Positions 15,047-25,900 of a stretch of DNA of 64,000 nt are shown one piece after another. This stretch comes from Salinispora fenicalii (GTDB lineage Bacteria > Actinomycetota > Actinomycetes > Mycobacteriales > Micromonosporaceae). The stretch covers positions 216,660 through 280,659 of the forward strand of contig NZ_AZWQ01000010.1 of NCBI RefSeq assembly GCF_000514815.1, written 5' to 3'. Positions within the stretch are counted from its first letter, which is position 1; every line of letters starts with the position of its first letter. The notes under the pieces are model-generated. The model was not told where the DNA came from and did not search any database. It was given only the letters and a program-made list of their open reading frames with translations. Made by a program: the position numbers and the translations under genes.

Positions 15047-15910
15047 TTGGCAGAGCGACTGCGACTCATGGCCGTCCACGCACACCCGGACGACGAGTCG
15101 AGCAAGGGCGCCGCGACCACCGCGAAGTACGTAGCCGAGGGGGTGGACGTCCTGGTTGTGACGTGCACCGGCGGCGAGCGGGGGAGCGTGCTGAACCCGA
15201 AGATGGACCGGCCCGACGTCTGGGCCAACATCGCTGACATCCGCCGTGCCGAGATGGACGCCGCGCGGGCCATTCTCGGTATCGAGCAGGCCTGGCTCGG
15301 CTTCGTGGACTCGGGTCTGCCCGAGGGGGATCCGCTGCCGCCGTTGCCTGAGGGCTGCTTCGCCCTGCAGGACGTGGCCGATGCCGCCGGCCCGCTGGTG
15401 CGGCTGATGCGTGAGTTCCGTCCGCACGTGGTCACCACCTACGACGAGGAAGGCGGTTACCCCCACCCCGACCACATCATGACTCACAAGATCAGCATGG
15501 CGGCCTTCGATGCCGCCGGTGACCCTGAGCGCTACCCCGACCTCGGCGAGGCCTGGCAGCCGCTCAAGCTCTATTACGACATCGGCTTCTCCAAGGGCAA
15601 GATCCTGGCGCTGCACGAGGCGCTGCTCGCCGCCGGCAACGAGTCGCCCTACGGGGAGTGGCTTAAGCGCTGGGAGGGACGGCCGGACAAGGGGCCCCGG
15701 ATCACCACTCGGGTCGGCTGCGCCGAGTACTTCCCGGTCCGCGACGACGCGTTGCGTGCCCACGCGACCCAGATCGACCCAGACGGATTCTGGTTCCAGG
15801 TGCCGATGGAGCTGCAGCAGCGCGCCTGGCCCACGGAGGATTTCCAACTCGTCCGGTCCCTGGTTGACAGCCCGCTGCCCGAGTCGGACCTCTTCGCCGG
15901 TGTCGCCTAG
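15047..15910 (+). CDS. mca: mycothiol S-conjugate amidase
   Basis: Zinc amidase of the LmbE/MshB family that cleaves mycothiol S-conjugates, releasing a mercapturic acid for export and so detoxifying electrophiles. 287 residues. The zinc motif AHPDDE is at 12-17 and the third ligand lies in YPHPDHIMTH. Length and the conserved GGERGSVLNP segment favour Mca over the deacetylase MshB. The TTG start at 15047 has GAGGAG at 15033-15038. An ATG at 15068 would cut into the first beta strand. It is divergent from DUF4307 and followed by the small membrane protein, as in Rv1082-Rv1083. Confidence 0.93.
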   Translation: MAERLRLMAVHAHPDDESSKGAATTAKYVAEGVDVLVVTCTGGERGSVLNPKMDRPDVWANIADIRRAEMDAARAILGIEQAWLGFVDSGLPEGDPLPPLPEGCFALQDVADAAGPLVRLMREFRPHVVTTYDEEGGYPHPDHIMTHKISMAAFDAAGDPERYPDLGEAWQPLKLYYDIGFSKGKILALHEALLAAGNESPYGEWLKRWEGRPDKGPRITTRVGCAEYFPVRDDALRAHATQIDPDGFWFQVPMELQQRAWPTEDFQLVRSLVDSPLPESDLFAGVA

Positions 15911-15915
15911 CCGGC

Positions 15916-15959
15916 GTACGCCCCAGAGGGGGTCCATCGGCCCTGCTCCGGGGGCGTAC
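15916..15959 (+). terminator. hairpin after mca
   Basis: GTACGCCCC (15916-15924) and GGGGCGTAC (15951-15959) form a perfect 9-bp stem with a 26-nt loop just downstream of the mca stop. Confidence 0.45.
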
Positions 15960-15993
15960 TAGGCTGGTCACCACTCGCGTAACGGAGGACGTC

Positions 15994-16284
15994 ATGCTGA
16001 CCGCCGCTGAGGTGCTCGCCCAAAACAACTTCGGGAACACCCGCACGGGCGGGCTGGCCGGCCCGATGGGCCTGTTCCTGATCCTCGTGCTGGCGATCGC
16101 CACCGTTCTGTTGATTCGCAACATGAACGCCCGACTGCGCCGACTGCCCAACCAGTTTCCGTCCGCCTCCGGCTCCGTTGCATCCGATGCTGGCCAGGTA
16201 GCCGTGGCCGACAGTGAGGTGACCGGCGGCACCCAGGCGCGGGATTCATCGCTGAAATCCGGCACCGGGCCCCAGCAGCCCTGA
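15994..16284 (+). CDS. small conserved membrane protein (Rv1083-like position)
   Basis: A 96-residue protein with one transmembrane helix at about 24-43 (GPMGLFLILVLAIATVLLI), followed by a basic patch (RNMNARLRR) and a low-complexity tail. ATG at 15994 with GGAGG upstream. I do not recognise a domain. Its place between mca and the downstream genes matches the small protein Rv1083 in mycobacteria. No function can be assigned; topology suggests a short outer N-terminus and a cytoplasmic tail. Confidence 0.7.
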   Translation: MLTAAEVLAQNNFGNTRTGGLAGPMGLFLILVLAIATVLLIRNMNARLRRLPNQFPSASGSVASDAGQVAVADSEVTGGTQARDSSLKSGTGPQQP

Positions 16285-16408
16285 ACGGGTCTTGACCGCA
16301 TGATTTACGACTATCGGCGCCCTAGCCCCCTGTTGCGGTAACCGGTATTGGCCTAGCCTTCCCGCCGGGGACGGAAAGTTTCGTCGGCCTGGGTAGGAGG
16401 GGGCGCCG

Positions 16409-16474
16409 ATGACCAGCACAGCTGCGGCTGCCCGCCGTACGGCCGTGGAGCTCGAGGCCGGAGCGGGGCGGTGA
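16409..16474 (+). CDS. 21-codon upstream ORF coupled to the GGDEF-EAL gene
   Basis: ATG at 16409, preceded by GGAGG (16396-16400) at ideal spacing, opens a 21-residue frame starting MTSTAAAARRTAVELE. Its TGA (16472-16474) overlaps the GTG start of the GGDEF-EAL gene (GTGA). This is the better ribosome site of the two, so ribosomes probably load here and reinitiate at 16471. The peptide itself has no recognisable domain; it is likely a coupling device controlling c-di-GMP enzyme output. Confidence 0.5.
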   Translation: MTSTAAAARRTAVELEAGAGR

Positions 16475-18996
16475 CCTCCGCTCCGCCCGGCCAATCGCGG
16501 GCTGTTCCCCCCGACCGGTCGAAGTGGGCCCTCGTGTTCACGGCGGCAGTGCTGGCCACGGCCCTGGCCGCAGCCGTGGCGGCGGTCATCGCGCCGAGCG
16601 GTCTGCCCAGCGACGACCCGCTTGGTGGCCCCGCGCGCTTCGGAATCGCGGTCGCCCTGTTCGCGTTCGCGCAGCTCGCCCGACTCCAGTTCCGGGCTGC
16701 GGCCGGAGCGGTGAGCCTCACCTGGGGTGAGGCCGCGCTCGTCATCTGCCTCCACCAGGTGCCCGCTGGCTGGATTCCGGCGGCCACCCTCCTCGGCGTC
16801 AGCCTGGCCTGGTCCGGGATGTCGCTGCTCGGCACCCACCGGCCGCCGTTGGAGATCGCCCGGATCGCCGCCTCGCTGACCGTGGCGACGGCATCGGCCG
16901 GGTTCGTCACCACCCTGCTGGATCGGCCACTGCTGGCGGCGCCAACCCCACCGCTCGCGCTCGCGATGGTCGCGGGCGCGGTCACCTACCTGCTCGTCAG
17001 TGTCGGGCTCGGCGCGGTCACCGTCAACCTGCACCACGGCGCCCCGATCGGTGCCCTGCTGGGGGAGGCGCTGCGCGGCAAACTGATGACGTTCGTCGGG
17101 AACGTTGTGGTGGGTCTGGTCGTGGTCGCTCTCATCGAGGTGGACCCCCGTTGGTTGCTGATCCTCCCGCTGCCGCTCTGGCTGCTCCAGCAGACCTACC
17201 GCCACCGGCTCCGTGCCGACCGGGAACGACGTGCCTGGCGCGCCTTTGCCGAGGCGACCGCCGCGCTCAATCACCGCGACGAGCGGGGTATGGCGACGGC
17301 GGCGGTGAGCGGCGCGCTGAGTTTGTTCCAGGCCGAGCTGGTCACCTTGGAGGTCGCCGGCGGCGACGGTCGATGGCATCGGTACCGGGGTCACGCCGCC
17401 GGTCAGCTCTCCACCCGGGAGATTGGCGGCCCCGACGCGACCGATGGGGACGAACGTGAGCTGGTTCGGCTGCTCACCGTTGGGACCGCCACGGGCGGCC
17501 AACTCCGCGTCCGGTTCCCCCGGGCGGCGCCGCCAACCGACCGGGACCGTGACGTCTTCGCGGCGTACGGCGATGCCCTCGCTGTCGCTCTGCACGACGC
17601 GGCGAGCCATCGGGAGTTGCGCAAGGTGGCCGCCTGCTCCGTGCAGGATGCGGTGAGTGACGCGCTGACCGGCCTGGCTAACCGGACGGCCATGCTCAGC
17701 AAGGGAGACCAGGTGCTGCGGCGGCTGGCCCGGGACCGGCCGGTGGCGTTGCTGCTGCTGGACATCAACCGGTTCAAGGAGGTCAACGACACGCTCGGGC
17801 ATGCGGCCGGTGACCAGCTGCTCCAGCTGACCGCCGACCGGCTGGGCGGGTTGGCCCGCGGCGGGGACCTGCTGGGCCGGCTCGGCGGCGACGAGTTCGC
17901 CCTCCTGCTGACCTCGGTGCCAGTGCTCGGAGACAGTGCCACCCCAATGGCGTACACGCTGCGCCAGGCCCGGGAGATCACCGAACGGCTCGCCGCCCCC
18001 ACCGAGGTGGCGGGGGTCCGGATGTCCGTGGAGGCCGCCGTCGGGGTGGTGGTCGCCGGCGCCGGCACCGCCGACATGGCGGAGCTGCTGCGCCGGGCGG
18101 ACATCGCGATGTACCAGGCGAAGGAGGGCAGCGGCTGCGTCGCCGCGTACGACTCCGCGCGGGACGCCACCAGTACCGACCGGCTCGCTCTCCTCGCCGA
18201 GCTGCGCGAGGCGTTGGCCGCCGACGACCAGTTGGTGCTGGTCCTGCAACCGGCGGTGGACCTGGCCACCGGGGCGCCGACCGGGGTAGAGGCGCTGATC
18301 CGCTGGCGGCATCCCCGACGCGGTTGGCTGAACCCGCATGAGTTCATCCGTCCGGTGGAGAACAGCGAGCAGCTGGGCACCTTCACCCGGTACGTGCTGG
18401 ACAAGGCGCTCGGCGTGGCAGCGCAGTGGGCCCGGGACGGGCTGGACCTGCCGATCTCGGTGAACCTCTCCGCCCGCAGCCTGCTCGACCGGCGGCTGCC
18501 GACCGAGATCGCGGACGCGCTGCGCCGCCACCGGGTGCCGGCGCGCCGCCTCGTCCTGGAGATCACCGAGACGGTGATGATGAGTGAGCTGGAAGTGATC
18601 GACGAGGTGCTTGGTGCGCTGCGCACGATGGGCGTGCAGTTGGCCGTTGACGATTTCGGCACCGGGTTCTCGTCGTTGACCTTCCTCACCCGGGTTGCCG
18701 TGGACGAGTTGAAGGTGGACCGCTCCTTCGTGCTCCGGATGGCCGACTCGCCGGAGGCGGCGGCGATCGTGCGGACGACGGTGGGGCTCGGCCAGCAGCT
18801 GGGGCTACGGGTGGTCGCCGAGGGGGTGGAGACCGCCGAGCAGCGCAGCGCGCTGGCCGAGCTCGGCTGTACGGCCGCCCAGGGCTACCACTTCTTCAAA
18901 CCCATGCCGGCCGACAAGATCGGTGCGGTTCTCGGCGGTCTGGTCAACGAGGCACGCCCCCGGGTTGTTCACCTCCGGGCCGATGGCGCCTCCTGA
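16471..18996 (+). CDS. membrane-anchored GGDEF-EAL cyclic-di-GMP enzyme
   Basis: Bifunctional c-di-GMP diguanylate cyclase/phosphodiesterase, 841 residues. Residues 1-210 hold several hydrophobic helices (a membrane sensor), about 220-385 a cytoplasmic linker or GAF-like region, about 390-560 a GGDEF domain and about 580-830 an EAL domain. The active-site GGDEF is intact, with a product-inhibition I-site RGGD exactly five residues before it (RGGDLLGRLGGDEF). The EAL domain starts GVEALIRW and retains the ITETVMM and DDFGTGFSS segments, so both activities are possible. In Streptomyces such proteins control development through BldD. The GTG start is coupled to a 21-codon upstream ORF. Confidence 0.9.
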   Translation: MTSAPPGQSRAVPPDRSKWALVFTAAVLATALAAAVAAVIAPSGLPSDDPLGGPARFGIAVALFAFAQLARLQFRAAAGAVSLTWGEAALVICLHQVPAGWIPAATLLGVSLAWSGMSLLGTHRPPLEIARIAASLTVATASAGFVTTLLDRPLLAAPTPPLALAMVAGAVTYLLVSVGLGAVTVNLHHGAPIGALLGEALRGKLMTFVGNVVVGLVVVALIEVDPRWLLILPLPLWLLQQTYRHRLRADRERRAWRAFAEATAALNHRDERGMATAAVSGALSLFQAELVTLEVAGGDGRWHRYRGHAAGQLSTREIGGPDATDGDERELVRLLTVGTATGGQLRVRFPRAAPPTDRDRDVFAAYGDALAVALHDAASHRELRKVAACSVQDAVSDALTGLANRTAMLSKGDQVLRRLARDRPVALLLLDINRFKEVNDTLGHAAGDQLLQLTADRLGGLARGGDLLGRLGGDEFALLLTSVPVLGDSATPMAYTLRQAREITERLAAPTEVAGVRMSVEAAVGVVVAGAGTADMAELLRRADIAMYQAKEGSGCVAAYDSARDATSTDRLALLAELREALAADDQLVLVLQPAVDLATGAPTGVEALIRWRHPRRGWLNPHEFIRPVENSEQLGTFTRYVLDKALGVAAQWARDGLDLPISVNLSARSLLDRRLPTEIADALRRHRVPARRLVLEITETVMMSELEVIDEVLGALRTMGVQLAVDDFGTGFSSLTFLTRVAVDELKVDRSFVLRMADSPEAAAIVRTTVGLGQQLGLRVVAEGVETAEQRSALAELGCTAAQGYHFFKPMPADKIGAVLGGLVNEARPRVVHLRADGAS

Positions 18997-19009
18997 CCGC
19001 CCGCGCCGA

Positions 19010-19015
19010 TAGGGT
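19010..19015 (+). promoter_or_regulatory. -10 box of a leaderless promoter for the DUF255 gene
   Basis: TAGGGT ends six bases before the GTG at 19022; no Shine-Dalgarno sequence is present between this and the preceding stop at 18996. Confidence 0.5.
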
Positions 19016-19021
19016 CGTCCC

Positions 19022-21121
19022 GTGAACCGACTCGCCGACGCCACCAGCCCGTACCTGCTCCAGCACCAGGACAACCCGGTCGACTGGTGGCCGTGGTGCG
19101 CGGAGGCGTTCGCCGAGGCCCGCCGGCGGGACGTCCCGATTCTGATCTCGGTCGGTTACGCCGCCTGCCACTGGTGTCACGTCATGGCGCACGAATCCTT
19201 CGCCGACGAGCAGGTGGCCGCGCTGCTGAACGCGGGCTTCGTGGCGATCAAAGTAGACCGGGAGGAGCGCCCGGACGTTGACGCCGTCTACATGACCGCG
19301 ACCCAGGCCATGACCGGGCAAGGCGGCTGGCCCATGACCGTCTTCGCCGCCCCGGACGGAACCCCGTTCTTCTGCGGCACCTACTTCCCGAAGCCCAACT
19401 TCCTCCGCCTGCTCCAGTCGGTCACCACCGCCTGGCGGGACCAGCGCGACGCCGTGCTCCAGCAGGGTGCCGCGGTCGTCGAGGCGATCGGCGGTGCCCA
19501 GGCGGTCGGGGGCCCGTCCGCCCCGTTCACCGCCGACCTGCTCGACGCCGCCGCCGACCGGCTCGGCGAGGAGTACGACGAGACGAACGGTGGGTTCGGC
19601 GGGGCGCCGAAGTTCCCGCCACACCTGAACCTGCTCTTCCTGCTGCGACAGTACCAGCGCACCGGCGACCAGCGGAGCTTGGAGATCGTCCGACACACCG
19701 CGGAGGCGATGGCCCGGGGCGGCCTGTACGACCAACTCGCCGGCGGCTTCGCCCGCTACAGCGTGGACGGACAGTGGGCGGTGCCGCACTTCGAGAAGAT
19801 GCTCTATGACAACGCCCTGATGCTGCGGGTCTATACCCACCTGTGGCGGCTGACCGGTGACCCGATGGCCCGCCGCGTGGCCCGGGACACGGCCCGCTTC
19901 CTCGCCGATGAGTTGCATCGGCCGGGCGAGGGGTTTGCCTCCGCGCTGGACGCCGACGCCGCCGGCGTCGAGGGCCTGACCTACGTCTGGACCCCGGCCC
20001 AGCTCGTCGCGGCCCTGGGCGAGCAGGACGGCCGGTGGGCCGCCGACCTGTTCGCGGTTACCGAGCAGGGCTCGTTCACCCCCCACGCCGCCGCGCCGGC
20101 CGGGGCGGCCCGGAGCGGGGCGGAAGCCGCCGAGCAGTCGGCCAGCGTGCTTCGGCTGGCCCGGGACGTTGACGATGCGACGCCGGAGGTGCGGGCCCGC
20201 TGGCAGGAGGTCGCGCACCGGTTGCTGATGGTCCGCGACACCCGTCCGCAGCCAGCCCGCGACGACAAGGTGGTCGCCGCCTGGAATGGGCTCGCGATCA
20301 CCGCGATCGCCGAGTTCCAGCAGGTCGTAGCCAGCTTCGCGGGGGATGCTCCGGGGCCGGACGCCAGTCTGATGGAGGGCGTGACAATCGTCGCCGACGG
20401 CGCCATGCGGGACGCCGCCGAGCACCTGGCGAGGGTGCACCTCGTGGCCGGGCGGCTGCGGCGTACCTCGCGGGACGGCCGGGTCGGGGAGGCCGCCGGA
20501 GTCCTGGAGGATTACGGCTGCGTGGCCGAGGCGTTCTGTGCGATGCACCAGCTGACCGGCGAGGGGCAGTGGCTGACCTTGGCGGGGCAGCTCCTCGACG
20601 TGGCGCTGGAGCGGTTCGCCGCACCGCAGGGCAGCTTCTTCGACACCGCTGATGACGCGGAGCGTCTGGTCAGCCGGCCCGCGGACCCCACCGACAACGC
20701 CACCCCGTCCGGCCGGTCGGCGATCGTCGCCGCGTTGGTCGCGTACGCGGCGTTGACCGGCGAGACCCGTTACCGGGCGGCGGCGGAGACGGCGCTGGCC
20801 ACCGTGGCGCCGATCGTCGCCGCACACGCCCGCTTCACCGGGTACGCGGCCAGCGCTGGTGAGGCGCTGCTCGCCGGTCCGTACGAGATCGTGGTGGCGA
20901 CTCCCGATCCGGCCGGTGAGCCGTTGGTGCACGCGGCGCACCGGCACGCCCCGCCGGGCGCCGTGGTGGTGGCGGGCCGGCCGGACCAGCCCGGGGTGCC
21001 GCTGCTCGCCGGCCGAAAGCTGGTCAACGGGCAGGCCACCGCGTACGTCTGTCGGGGCTTTGTCTGCGATCGGCCGGTAACCGGAGTTGACGACCTGGTG
21101 GCGCAGCTGACCGGCCGGTAG
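19022..21121 (+). CDS. DUF255 thioredoxin-domain protein (YyaL / SPATA20 family)
   Basis: A 699-residue protein with an N-terminal thioredoxin-like DUF255 domain (about 1-165) and a C-terminal alpha/alpha-barrel resembling N-acylglucosamine 2-epimerases. The redox-type motif CHWC is at 49-52, following the highly conserved [17 protein letters not shown] start. The family is widespread but its biochemical role is not settled; protein-folding or sugar-related roles have been suggested. Same genomic neighbour as in mycobacteria (Rv1084 after mca). The GTG at 19022 probably belongs to a leaderless transcript. Confidence 0.9.
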   Translation: MNRLADATSPYLLQHQDNPVDWWPWCAEAFAEARRRDVPILISVGYAACHWCHVMAHESFADEQVAALLNAGFVAIKVDREERPDVDAVYMTATQAMTGQGGWPMTVFAAPDGTPFFCGTYFPKPNFLRLLQSVTTAWRDQRDAVLQQGAAVVEAIGGAQAVGGPSAPFTADLLDAAADRLGEEYDETNGGFGGAPKFPPHLNLLFLLRQYQRTGDQRSLEIVRHTAEAMARGGLYDQLAGGFARYSVDGQWAVPHFEKMLYDNALMLRVYTHLWRLTGDPMARRVARDTARFLADELHRPGEGFASALDADAAGVEGLTYVWTPAQLVAALGEQDGRWAADLFAVTEQGSFTPHAAAPAGAARSGAEAAEQSASVLRLARDVDDATPEVRARWQEVAHRLLMVRDTRPQPARDDKVVAAWNGLAITAIAEFQQVVASFAGDAPGPDASLMEGVTIVADGAMRDAAEHLARVHLVAGRLRRTSRDGRVGEAAGVLEDYGCVAEAFCAMHQLTGEGQWLTLAGQLLDVALERFAAPQGSFFDTADDAERLVSRPADPTDNATPSGRSAIVAALVAYAALTGETRYRAAAETALATVAPIVAAHARFTGYAASAGEALLAGPYEIVVATPDPAGEPLVHAAHRHAPPGAVVVAGRPDQPGVPLLAGRKLVNGQATAYVCRGFVCDRPVTGVDDLVAQLTGR

Positions 21122-21178
21122 GCGGGGGCTGGCCCGGGTGGCGGGCTGGCTCCGCTGGCCGGATACGCTGACCTGGTT

Positions 21179-22360
21179 ATGGACTCCCACACCGGTTTGC
21201 CCGTTGTCGGCATGGTGGGTGGCGGCCAACTGGCCCGGATGACTCATCAGGCCGCGATCGCCCTCGGCCAGTCGCTGCGGGTGCTCGCGCTCGCTCCCGA
21301 AGATGGTGCCGCCCTGGTGGCCGCCGACGTGCAGTACGGCGAGCACACCGATCTCGCGGTGCTGCGCACCTTTGCCAAGGGCTGCGACGTGGTCACCTTC
21401 GACCACGAGCAGGTTCCCACCGAGCACATCGAGGCCCTCACCAACGAGGGTGTCAAGCTGTTTCCGCCGGCCGAGGCGCTGGTGCACGCCCAGGACAAGC
21501 GGGTTATGCGGGAACGCCTCGCGACGCTGGGGCTGCCGAATCCGGCCTGGCGGCCGGTCGAGACCCCGGCCGACCTCGAATCCTTCGGCGACGCCGTGGG
21601 CTGGCCGGTGGTGCTCAAGGCGGCCCGGGGTGGTTATGACGGCCGGGGCGTGTGGCTGGTCGCGGACGCCGCTGAGGCGGCCGAACGATCGGCCACGTTG
21701 CTGGCCACCGGGATGCGTCTGATCGCGGAGGAGCGGGTGGCGCTGCGCCGGGAGCTGGCCGTGCAGGTGGCCCGTTCCCCGTTCGGGCAGGTCGCCGCGT
21801 ACCCGGTGGTCGAGACCGTGCAGCGGGACGGGATCTGCGTCGAGGTCCTGGCCCCGGCACCGGAGTTGCCGGAGGCGCTGGCAGTCGGTGCGCAGCAGCT
21901 CGCCATCGACCTCGCCACCGAGCTCGGCGTGGTGGGCCTGCTCGCCGTCGAGTTGTTCGAGGTGGACGACCCGGCTGAGGCGACGGGCAGCCGCCTCGTG
22001 GTCAACGAGCTGGCGATGCGGCCGCACAACTCCGGGCACTGGACAATCGAGGGGGCCCGGACCTCGCAGTTCGAGCAGCACCTGCGGGCGGTGCTCGACT
22101 ACCCGATGGGGGACACATCCCTGGCCGCGCCGGTGGTGGTGATGGCGAACGTGCTCGGTGGTGAGCCGGGCGGCATCTCCATCGACGAGCGCCTGCACCA
22201 CCTCTTCGCCGCCGAGCCGGGTGCGAAGGTGCACCTGTACGGCAAGCAGGTGCGCCCAGGTCGCAAAATCGGCCATGTCACCGTACTCGGCGACAACCTG
22301 GACGAGGTACGCATCCGGGCGGCGCGGGCGGCCCGTTGGTTACGGGAGGGGCACGGATGA
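21179..22360 (+). CDS. purK: N5-carboxyaminoimidazole ribonucleotide synthase
   Basis: ATP-grasp enzyme of purine synthesis that carboxylates aminoimidazole ribonucleotide using bicarbonate. 393 residues: an N-terminal dinucleotide-like domain ([11 protein letters not shown] at about 10-20), a central ATP-grasp domain (about 105-300, with [14 protein letters not shown] and the [14 protein letters not shown] metal/ATP segment) and a C-terminal PurK cap. The start at 21179 lies nine bases after a TACGCT -10-like box, with no clear Shine-Dalgarno sequence. The stop overlaps purE by four bases (ATGA), so the two consecutive enzymes are translationally coupled. Confidence 0.95.
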   Translation: MDSHTGLPVVGMVGGGQLARMTHQAAIALGQSLRVLALAPEDGAALVAADVQYGEHTDLAVLRTFAKGCDVVTFDHEQVPTEHIEALTNEGVKLFPPAEALVHAQDKRVMRERLATLGLPNPAWRPVETPADLESFGDAVGWPVVLKAARGGYDGRGVWLVADAAEAAERSATLLATGMRLIAEERVALRRELAVQVARSPFGQVAAYPVVETVQRDGICVEVLAPAPELPEALAVGAQQLAIDLATELGVVGLLAVELFEVDDPAEATGSRLVVNELAMRPHNSGHWTIEGARTSQFEQHLRAVLDYPMGDTSLAAPVVVMANVLGGEPGGISIDERLHHLFAAEPGAKVHLYGKQVRPGRKIGHVTVLGDNLDEVRIRAARAARWLREGHG

Positions 22361-22848
22361 GCACGGTCGGGCTGATCATGGGCAGCGATTCGGATTGGCC
22401 GACCATGCGGGCTGCCGCCGAGACGCTGGATGAGTTCGGGGTCGCGTACGAGGTCGAGGTGGTCTCGGCACACCGGACGCCGGTCCGCATGATCGAGTAT
22501 GGCCGCGACGCCGCTGACCGCGGCCTAAAGGTGATCATCGCCGGGGCGGGGGGCGCGGCGCACCTGCCGGGCATGGTCGCCTCGGTCACCCCACTGCCGG
22601 TGATCGGGGTGCCGGTACCCCTGAAGTATCTGGACGGGATGGATTCACTGCTCTCCATCGTGCAGATGCCCGCCGGCGTACCGGTGGCCACCGTCTCGAT
22701 CGGCAACGCCCGCAACGCCGGCCTGCTCGCGGTCCGAATCCTCGGCGTCCAGGACCGGGCGCTGCTCGATCGGATGGCGGCGTACCAGTCCGATCTTGAG
22801 CAGCTGGTCGCGGAGAAGGACGCGGCCCTGCGCGCCTCGCTGAGCTGA
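22357..22848 (+). CDS. purE: N5-carboxyaminoimidazole ribonucleotide mutase
   Basis: Octameric class-I PurE that moves the carboxylate of N5-CAIR to C4, directly after PurK. 163 residues. The GSDSDWPTM loop near residue 9 and SAHRTP near 40 form the nucleotide site, and [10 protein letters not shown] marks the active-site segment. The ATG at 22357 overlaps the purK stop; an earlier in-frame ATG at 22336 lies within purK and has no homology. Downstream is a GC-rich tandem repeat and a convergent membrane-protein gene. Confidence 0.95.
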   Translation: MSTVGLIMGSDSDWPTMRAAAETLDEFGVAYEVEVVSAHRTPVRMIEYGRDAADRGLKVIIAGAGGAAHLPGMVASVTPLPVIGVPVPLKYLDGMDSLLSIVQMPAGVPVATVSIGNARNAGLLAVRILGVQDRALLDRMAAYQSDLEQLVAEKDAALRASLS

Positions 22849-22930
22849 GCCCTGCCGGGGCCGGGGCTGAGCTGAGCCGCGCCACCGCCGGGCTGAGCTG
22901 AGCCCTGCCGGGCCGCGCCGCCGCCGGGCT
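22844..22930. repeat. degenerate tandem repeat after purE
   Basis: Three imperfect copies built on GCTGAGCTGAGCC followed by a GCCGGG-rich half, about 27-35 bp each, fill the space between the convergent purE and membrane-protein stops. They may also act as a transcription barrier. No other feature is seen here. Confidence 0.7.
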
Positions 22931-25900
22931 AGCGCATGCCGCGGAGGGCGGTCTGGAGGCGTTCCTGGGCCCGACGGCGCCGCTCGTTGCTGGCCCCAAG
23001 GACCAGCAGGAGAAGACCGGCAGGGATCAGCAGCAGCCACGGCCCGAGACTAAACAGCGCGTAGATCGCCGTGATTGCGGTGGCCGTGGCCCCCACAATC
23101 ACCGGTGCCTGCTGCTGCCGCAGCGAGCCGAAGACCAGCACCGCCACCGCCCCGAGGAGCAGCAGCACCTGACGCAGCATGGTGGTCTCGGTGACCAGCA
23201 CGATCGCCAGGGTCGGAGCGAAGGCGGTCACCAGGGCCGGTCCATACGCCACCCAGCTGCTGATTTCGGAGCGCCGACGCAGCTCCAGCACGCCGACGAG
23301 CAGGGCCAACGCAGCGAACGGCAGGGTGTAGGCCTCAGGCAGGGCCACGTCCGCCACCCACATGAGAATCCACCACGCAGTGACCTCGCAGACCACCACC
23401 CCCCAGAAGAGGATCCGCCGCTCGATGTCGCTGCGGCCGGGTCGGGCTGCCGCCACTCCGAGGATGGCGCCCCCGGCGGCGAGCAGGGCCGCGATGTGCC
23501 GGGGTGAGTCGTAGGCCAGCGCCAAGGCGATCAGCGCGGCGGCGAAACCGCTCCATTCCACCGTGGCCGCCTCCCACCCCGCCTCCGGACGACGCAGGCG
23601 TGGCAGGGTGGCCGCGAAGACCTGGAGGGCCGCCCCGACGGCGAGGACGCCGAACGCCGACCAGCTCGCGCTCAGCCCGGCGACCAGGCCGGTGGTGAGC
23701 ACGAAGAGCTGCGCCATCAGGGCGGCGAACAGCCAGCCGAGGATGCGGGCGTGCCCGGTGGCACCGAAGAGCGCAGCCACCGTGCCCACGCCCACCGCGC
23801 CACCGAGCGTGACCAGGGTCAGGTTCTCTGTGGCCAGGCTGCCGGCCAGCCCCGCGCTGCCGGCGGTGAGGCCGATGCCGAAGACGAGCATCCGGGCCAG
23901 CCGGAGCGAGCGGGCTCGCTCCGCCAGGGCGGGCGGCGGAGTGAGCGCCAGCCCAAGCATGGCCAGGGTGAAAACGGTGAGCCCGGCGAGCGTGCTCGCC
24001 GGCCAGGCGAGATTCAGCGCCACGGGCGTGATGAGTAGGGTCACCGCCGCGCCCGGCAGGATGACCGGCACCGCCCGACTGCGCCGACCGCCACTGAAAC
24101 CGGCAGCAGCCAGCGTGGCGGCGGCGGTCAGCAGCAGCGCGGTGAGTACGTGCGTCGGGTCCGCCGCCGCGGGTACGGGCACAAGTAGCTCCGGCGGCGG
24201 GCCCTGCCAGGTGCCGCCGAGGGTTCGGTGCGGCTCGACCAGCGCCATGTGCAGCGCCGGCGCGAGCGAGGTCAGGGCCAGCGCCGTGGGCAGGGCCGCC
24301 GCGGCGAGCGCCCCGGCAGCCGGGTCTACCCGCCATCGGCGGGTACCCGGCCCCGCGGAGCGGCCCAGAGCACCCCCGAGGGATACCCGCCACCGGCGAG
24401 TCGGTGCCGCGAGCCCGACCGGCGGCTCGGTGGCGCCGCGGCTCAGCTCGGCGAGGACCCCGATCAGGGCGGCCGCGGCGGCGTACACCCCGACCTGCAG
24501 GCCGGCGAGGATGGCGGCGAGGGCACTCACCGTGGCGCCGCCGACCAGCGCGGCGCTGGCCCAGGGCAGGTACTGCGGAATCCGGCGTCGGGAGGCCAGC
24601 ACGGCGGCCAGACTGAGGCCAGAGGTGGCCAGGGCGGCAATCAGCACCACCTGCGGTGAGTGTCCGAACTCGGCGGCCAGGGCAGCCACCGCACCGGGTA
24701 GGGCGAAGAGCGTGGCCCCGGTCGCGGCACCACCGATCTGCGCCGGGTGGGGCGGCGGCCCCTCGGCGTCCACATCGGTACCCAGTGGCGGGGAGAGGGC
24801 ACGCGCGAAGGTCGCCACGGCGACACCAATCAGCGCGATGCCGCCGAGGGCCAGTGCCGTTGTCCACGGTCGGACCAGCCCGGCGCCGGCGACATGCAGC
24901 GCCAATACGCCGGCCACGACGGCCCGGGAGAACGCGGCTCGGGCCTCCACCGACGCCACTGACGCCAGGCCGTACCCGGCTGCCATCAGCGAACCCACCA
25001 GCACCGGCGACCACCAGGGCAGCGCGAACGCGGCTGGTGCACCGATGGCGGCCAGGACCACGGCCGCGCCGGAGACATCGTGCTGCCAGGGCGGTGGCAA
25101 CAGGACCGCGGCGGCGATCGCCAGCAGTGCCAGCGCGACCGGGGCTTGCCAGGTCGAGCCGCCGATCGGGGCGGCCGGCCACGTGCTTAGGTCGCCGGCC
25201 CAGATCGGGCCGGAGGTGAGGAGGACGCCGACGCCCCCGCGGAGCGCCATCCCCCCGGCCAGCAGCCCCACCAGCCCGCCCCCCAGGGCCAGGCCGAGGA
25301 CTGGACCTCGCCGCCACTGCTGCGGAAGTGCGCGGGCAGCCACAGCCACCACCAGCAGCAGCCCGGCCGCGACCGCTAGCTGCGCGCCCGGCGCAAGGAC
25401 AGCGGCGATCCGCACCAGGGTGGCGACCAACGCGGCGGTCACCGCGGCGCCGGCCAGGTCGGAGCCGTCCAGGAGAAGATCGGAGCGGCGACGGGCGTCG
25501 AAGGAGGGCGCGAAGAAGAGGAGAACTGCGGCGACCATCAGCAGCGCGCCGACCCAGGCGTCCGCGGCGGTGGTGGCGGGCGCCCCGAACGAGGCCGCGG
25601 CGACGACCAGGGCGCCCAGGACCGTACCCGTTGCCAGCGGCATCGGGAGATGCCGGTGCGAAATCTGCACGAGGGCGGCGTATCCGAGCGTGACGCAGAC
25701 CGCGAGGAAGCTCGCCGCCAGCAGCGCGACGGTCACCTCCCGCGGCGCGGTGGAGGAGGCCACCGGACCGGCGGCGACGGCCGCCGCCACCGCGCCGGGA
25801 AGGGCGAAGGCCGCCCCGCCCGCGGCCCAGCCGGAGAGGAGGTCCGCTCCAGCGGAGGCGGCCCGGAGCCGGGGTGCCGCCGCCACCAACACGCCCGCCG

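Noticed and set aside
16246..18531. A 761-codon open frame on the minus strand across the GGDEF-EAL gene
   Set aside because: The opposite strand has intact GGDEF and EAL motifs and normal coding bias; this frame has none.
18944..22276. A 1110-codon open frame on the minus strand
   Set aside because: It is the antisense shadow of the DUF255 and purK genes; its translation is Arg/Gly/His-rich without any domain. High GC keeps such frames open.
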